A stretch of 64,000 nucleotides of DNA from Euborellia annulipes (taxonomy: Eukaryota > Arthropoda > Insecta > Dermaptera > Anisolabididae). Shown here piece after piece: positions 62,417 through 64,000 of this stretch; the first letter of the stretch is position 1; every line of letters begins with the position of its first letter. The stretch is from positions 1 through 64,000 of the forward strand of contig JAKCPI010005381.1 of the NCBI GenBank assembly GCA_023213315.1, read 5' to 3'. The notes under the pieces were generated by a model. That model made no database searches and was not told the origin of the DNA. It was given only the letters and a program-made list of their open reading frames with translations. Both the position numbers and the translations under genes were made by a program.

Positions 62417-62467
62417 GGTATGAAATAAAGCTAAAGATAGATATAATTTTCTTTATTGCTTTTGACC

Positions 62468-62876
62468 CCCATGCGACGTGACACGAAGCTTTTGAACAAA
62501 ATCGACCAAAGAATACTAGTACTTTACTAGTTTTTTTTTTTCGATTTTCTCAAAATTCGCTCCACCGATTTTAATTAAAATTCAAAAATCAATTATTTTT
62601 TATATGCTCTTTAAAATGTATATTCTCATTTTGCCATTGAAATCTTCTGAAGACCACTTTACTCTTGTACTTCATAGGAAAGATAGGAGAAATGGTTGTC
62701 ATGGTAACAAGATATAAATATTTTCCCATACTTATAAATTTTACATCTTGAATTCGAATATATCGGCGGAAATTAAATATATGTCGACACAAAAAATCTG
62801 GTGTGACAAGCACAGAACAATTTTGATTACCGAAGGTAAGAGAAAGTTGTGTGCTGTGCGACCAGTCGCACCAGAT
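62468..62876 (+). repeat. R1 3' two-thirds with hairpin
   Basis: ATGCGACGTGACACGAAGC, AAAATCGACCAAAGAATAC, GGTTGTCATGGTAAC, ATATATCGGCGGAAATTAAA, hairpin 62799-62876 (GTCGCACCAGAT end). Confidence 0.82.
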
Positions 62877-62949
62877 TTTTCCAATTTACTATCGCTTCAA
62901 AGAGTAAAAACAAAGAGACGCAGAGCACTCTAGCGGAGACAAGCCCAAA

Positions 62950-62990
62950 CAATCAGTCGTGCTCCCATCTCTCCACTAGTTCGGTTCGTT
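62950..62990 (+). promoter_or_regulatory. Candidate arthropod core promoter (Inr plus DPE-like)
   Basis: AATCAGTCGTGC gives an initiator TCAGT with A at 62955. CGGTTCG at 62982-62988 places GGTTC one base off the usual downstream promoter element spacing. The surroundings are less AT-rich than average and no repeat family covers this stretch. AATCAGTC also occurs at 29590-29597. Function is inferred. Confidence 0.4.
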
Positions 62991-63031
62991 TTCTCAAAGT
63001 GATTTTATTTAGTGCCTTAAAATATTATAAA

Positions 63032-63094
63032 ATGTGTTCAGTGAGTTTAATTTTCATTGTGTTGTGTCTTCAAGTATTAAATTTTATATCGTGA
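63032..63094 (+). CDS. Possible signal-peptide start or short upstream frame
   Basis: ATG at 63032 reads MCSVSLIFIVLCLQVLNFIS and stops at TGA (63092-63094). The peptide is strongly hydrophobic like a signal peptide. Two donors are possible: CAA|GTATTA at 63073/63074, which would keep the peptide as a first exon, and CAG|GTATAT at 63120/63121, which would leave it as a short upstream frame. It lies about 77 bases after the initiator candidate. I do not recognise a gene, and chance is a fair alternative. Confidence 0.3.
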   Translation: MCSVSLIFIVLCLQVLNFIS

Positions 63095-63129
63095 CGCACC
63101 TGGCATCACCTTTGAATCAGGTATATTGA

Positions 63130-63830
63130 AATTTATTTAATTAATTATTCAACTCCCTTCAAGCCAAGCCAAGAACATGGCCGGTGCTAATTATTATTAA
63201 AAAAAAAAAAATGACTAGAAAATTATCAAATAATTTTATCAAGTGTTCTATTAGATATTATTTTATGGGCGTTTGTTAAAAAGGAAATTTGATCCATGTG
63301 TGAGTGTCTTTACTGGGAATTTTTTATTTTCTTTTATTTTTTTAAAGGAAACGTTTATAGATAATATAAAAAGATCCTAGATGATTTTTTATTGAGTTCT
63401 TCCAGCTCGCGATCTGCTTACTTAAATCAATTTATTTTAATATCATTTTTTTTAGAGTAATAATTTTCCAATATTCTTATTACATCGGTCAACAAAATTT
63501 TTATATAAATTAACTGTACACTAACTAGTGTTTTGATTAAACCAACAAATATCGGAACAAATTTATTTTGATTCATCGTTCTTATATAACCATAATATTT
63601 TTCATTTTATTTAATTCAATTATTTAATAATAAAAAAAAAAACTTGAGAATTAAGAATAGAAATTCTTTTAATTGTCGTTTCTATTTTTAATTGTCGACA
63701 ATCAGAATGAAAGGGCGGGGGAGGGAGGGGGAAGGCGAGCAGGCGTCAATCGTTACTTAAACAGTTCTCACGTTCGTCCCGCCTAATTAACTTTATATCT
63801 TATTTAAATTATTAGTTTTTATTTATTTAG
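63130..63830. other. No repeat or gene recognised; possible intron
   Basis: AT-rich apart from a GC-biased patch at 63708-63785 (AAAGGGCGGGGGAGGG, GTTCGTCCCGCC). No family match. Confidence 0.35.
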
Positions 63831-63832
63831 TG

Positions 63833-64000
63833 ATTTATGTTGTGATGATATGTGATTCTCAATCAATTAGATAATCTGATTGAAATAGTATTTATATTAT
63901 AAATATAATGAAACGGTATTTATATTATAAATATAATATAAATACCATTTCAAGGAGATTATCTAATTGATTGAGAATCACATATCATCACTACATAAAT
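63833..64000. repeat. Long hairpin (inverted repeat), cut by the window end
   Basis: ATTTATGTTGTGATGATATG, TGATTCTCAATCAATTAG, ATAATCT on the left is inverted on the right (AGATTATCTAATTGATTG, AGAATCACATATCATCAC, TACATAAAT). Arms are about 75 bp with few mismatches. The spacer has palindromic TTTATATTATAAATATAA units. Likely a MITE or foldback; the outer limit is not visible. Confidence 0.8.

Larger units (their letters stand above)
62164..62467. mobile_element. Hammerhead foldback element
   Basis: The left arm CAAAAGCAATAAAGAAAA, TTATATCTATCTTTAGC, TTTATTTCAT (about 62166-62212) is inverted at about 62418-62465. Both arms end inward in a hammerhead motif; the spacer is about 115 bp. R1 body sequence begins right after it (62468), so it probably entered an R1 copy whose 5' part is now missing. 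Confidence 0.8.

Noticed and set aside
8818..62876. CRISPR array or bacterial-type repeat made of the 83-bp hairpins
   Set aside because: The hairpins are dispersed, in both orientations, at irregular distances, and belong to larger R1 units in a eukaryotic context.

Overview
This is AT-rich animal nuclear DNA made almost entirely of interspersed repeats. The features point to an arthropod: tRNA-headed SINEs, many non-autonomous hAT elements, a PHD-ORF1 LINE, a Penelope-like element with a GIY-YIG domain, and two TCAGTC initiator-like sites. I cannot name the species; crustacean or arachnid is a guess. There are no bacterial-style operons. Only three long protein reading frames are real, and all belong to retrotransposons.

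Layout. 1-850: 3' end of a decayed Penelope-like element (PLE) with a hammerhead ribozyme (HHR) motif. 2.7-4.6 kb: a hAT element with a second hAT nested in it. 5-29 kb: a mosaic of one dominant repeat (called R1 here), tRNA-derived SINEs, small hATs and inverted-repeat 'foldback' elements carrying HHR motifs. 29.4-31.2 kb: a GC-rich promoter-like patch, a candidate signal-peptide exon at 29732-29828 and AT-rich DNA that may be its intron. 32.8-33.5 kb: another hAT. 33.9-34.2 kb: a full SINE. 34.84-39.1 kb: a nearly intact Jockey/CR1-type LINE on the minus strand. 43583-48188: a complete Ty3/Gypsy LTR retrotransposon with LTRs that look identical and a 5-bp target-site duplication (TSD). 48.2-62.9 kb: again R1, SINEs, hATs, a Harbinger-like element and HHR foldbacks. 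62.9-63.1 kb: a possible core promoter. The window ends inside a long hairpin.

Most notable is a set of HHR-like motifs, at least 14 of them clear enough to list. Each has a CTGANGA core, a stem-II hairpin and GAAAC, usually followed by GTC or GTT, and most have pairing outer flanks. Most sit in pairs of opposite orientation at the inner ends of inverted-repeat arms. At three loci the foldback interrupts another transposon with a direct repeat of 7, 9 or 13 bp, which argues that these units move. The core matches the published small HHR variants of Penelope-like elements whose palindromic ACGU stem III makes them act as dimers. The paired, foldback organisation is the part I would look at first.

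R1 (about 0.65 kb, long form about 1.05 kb) starts ACTTTCTCTTACC, ends in a roughly 83-bp hairpin ATCTGGTGTGAC...GTCACACCAGAT and carries a microsatellite at a fixed internal place. I could not assign it to a known superfamily. All boundaries and similarities come from reading by eye, with no alignment or database search.
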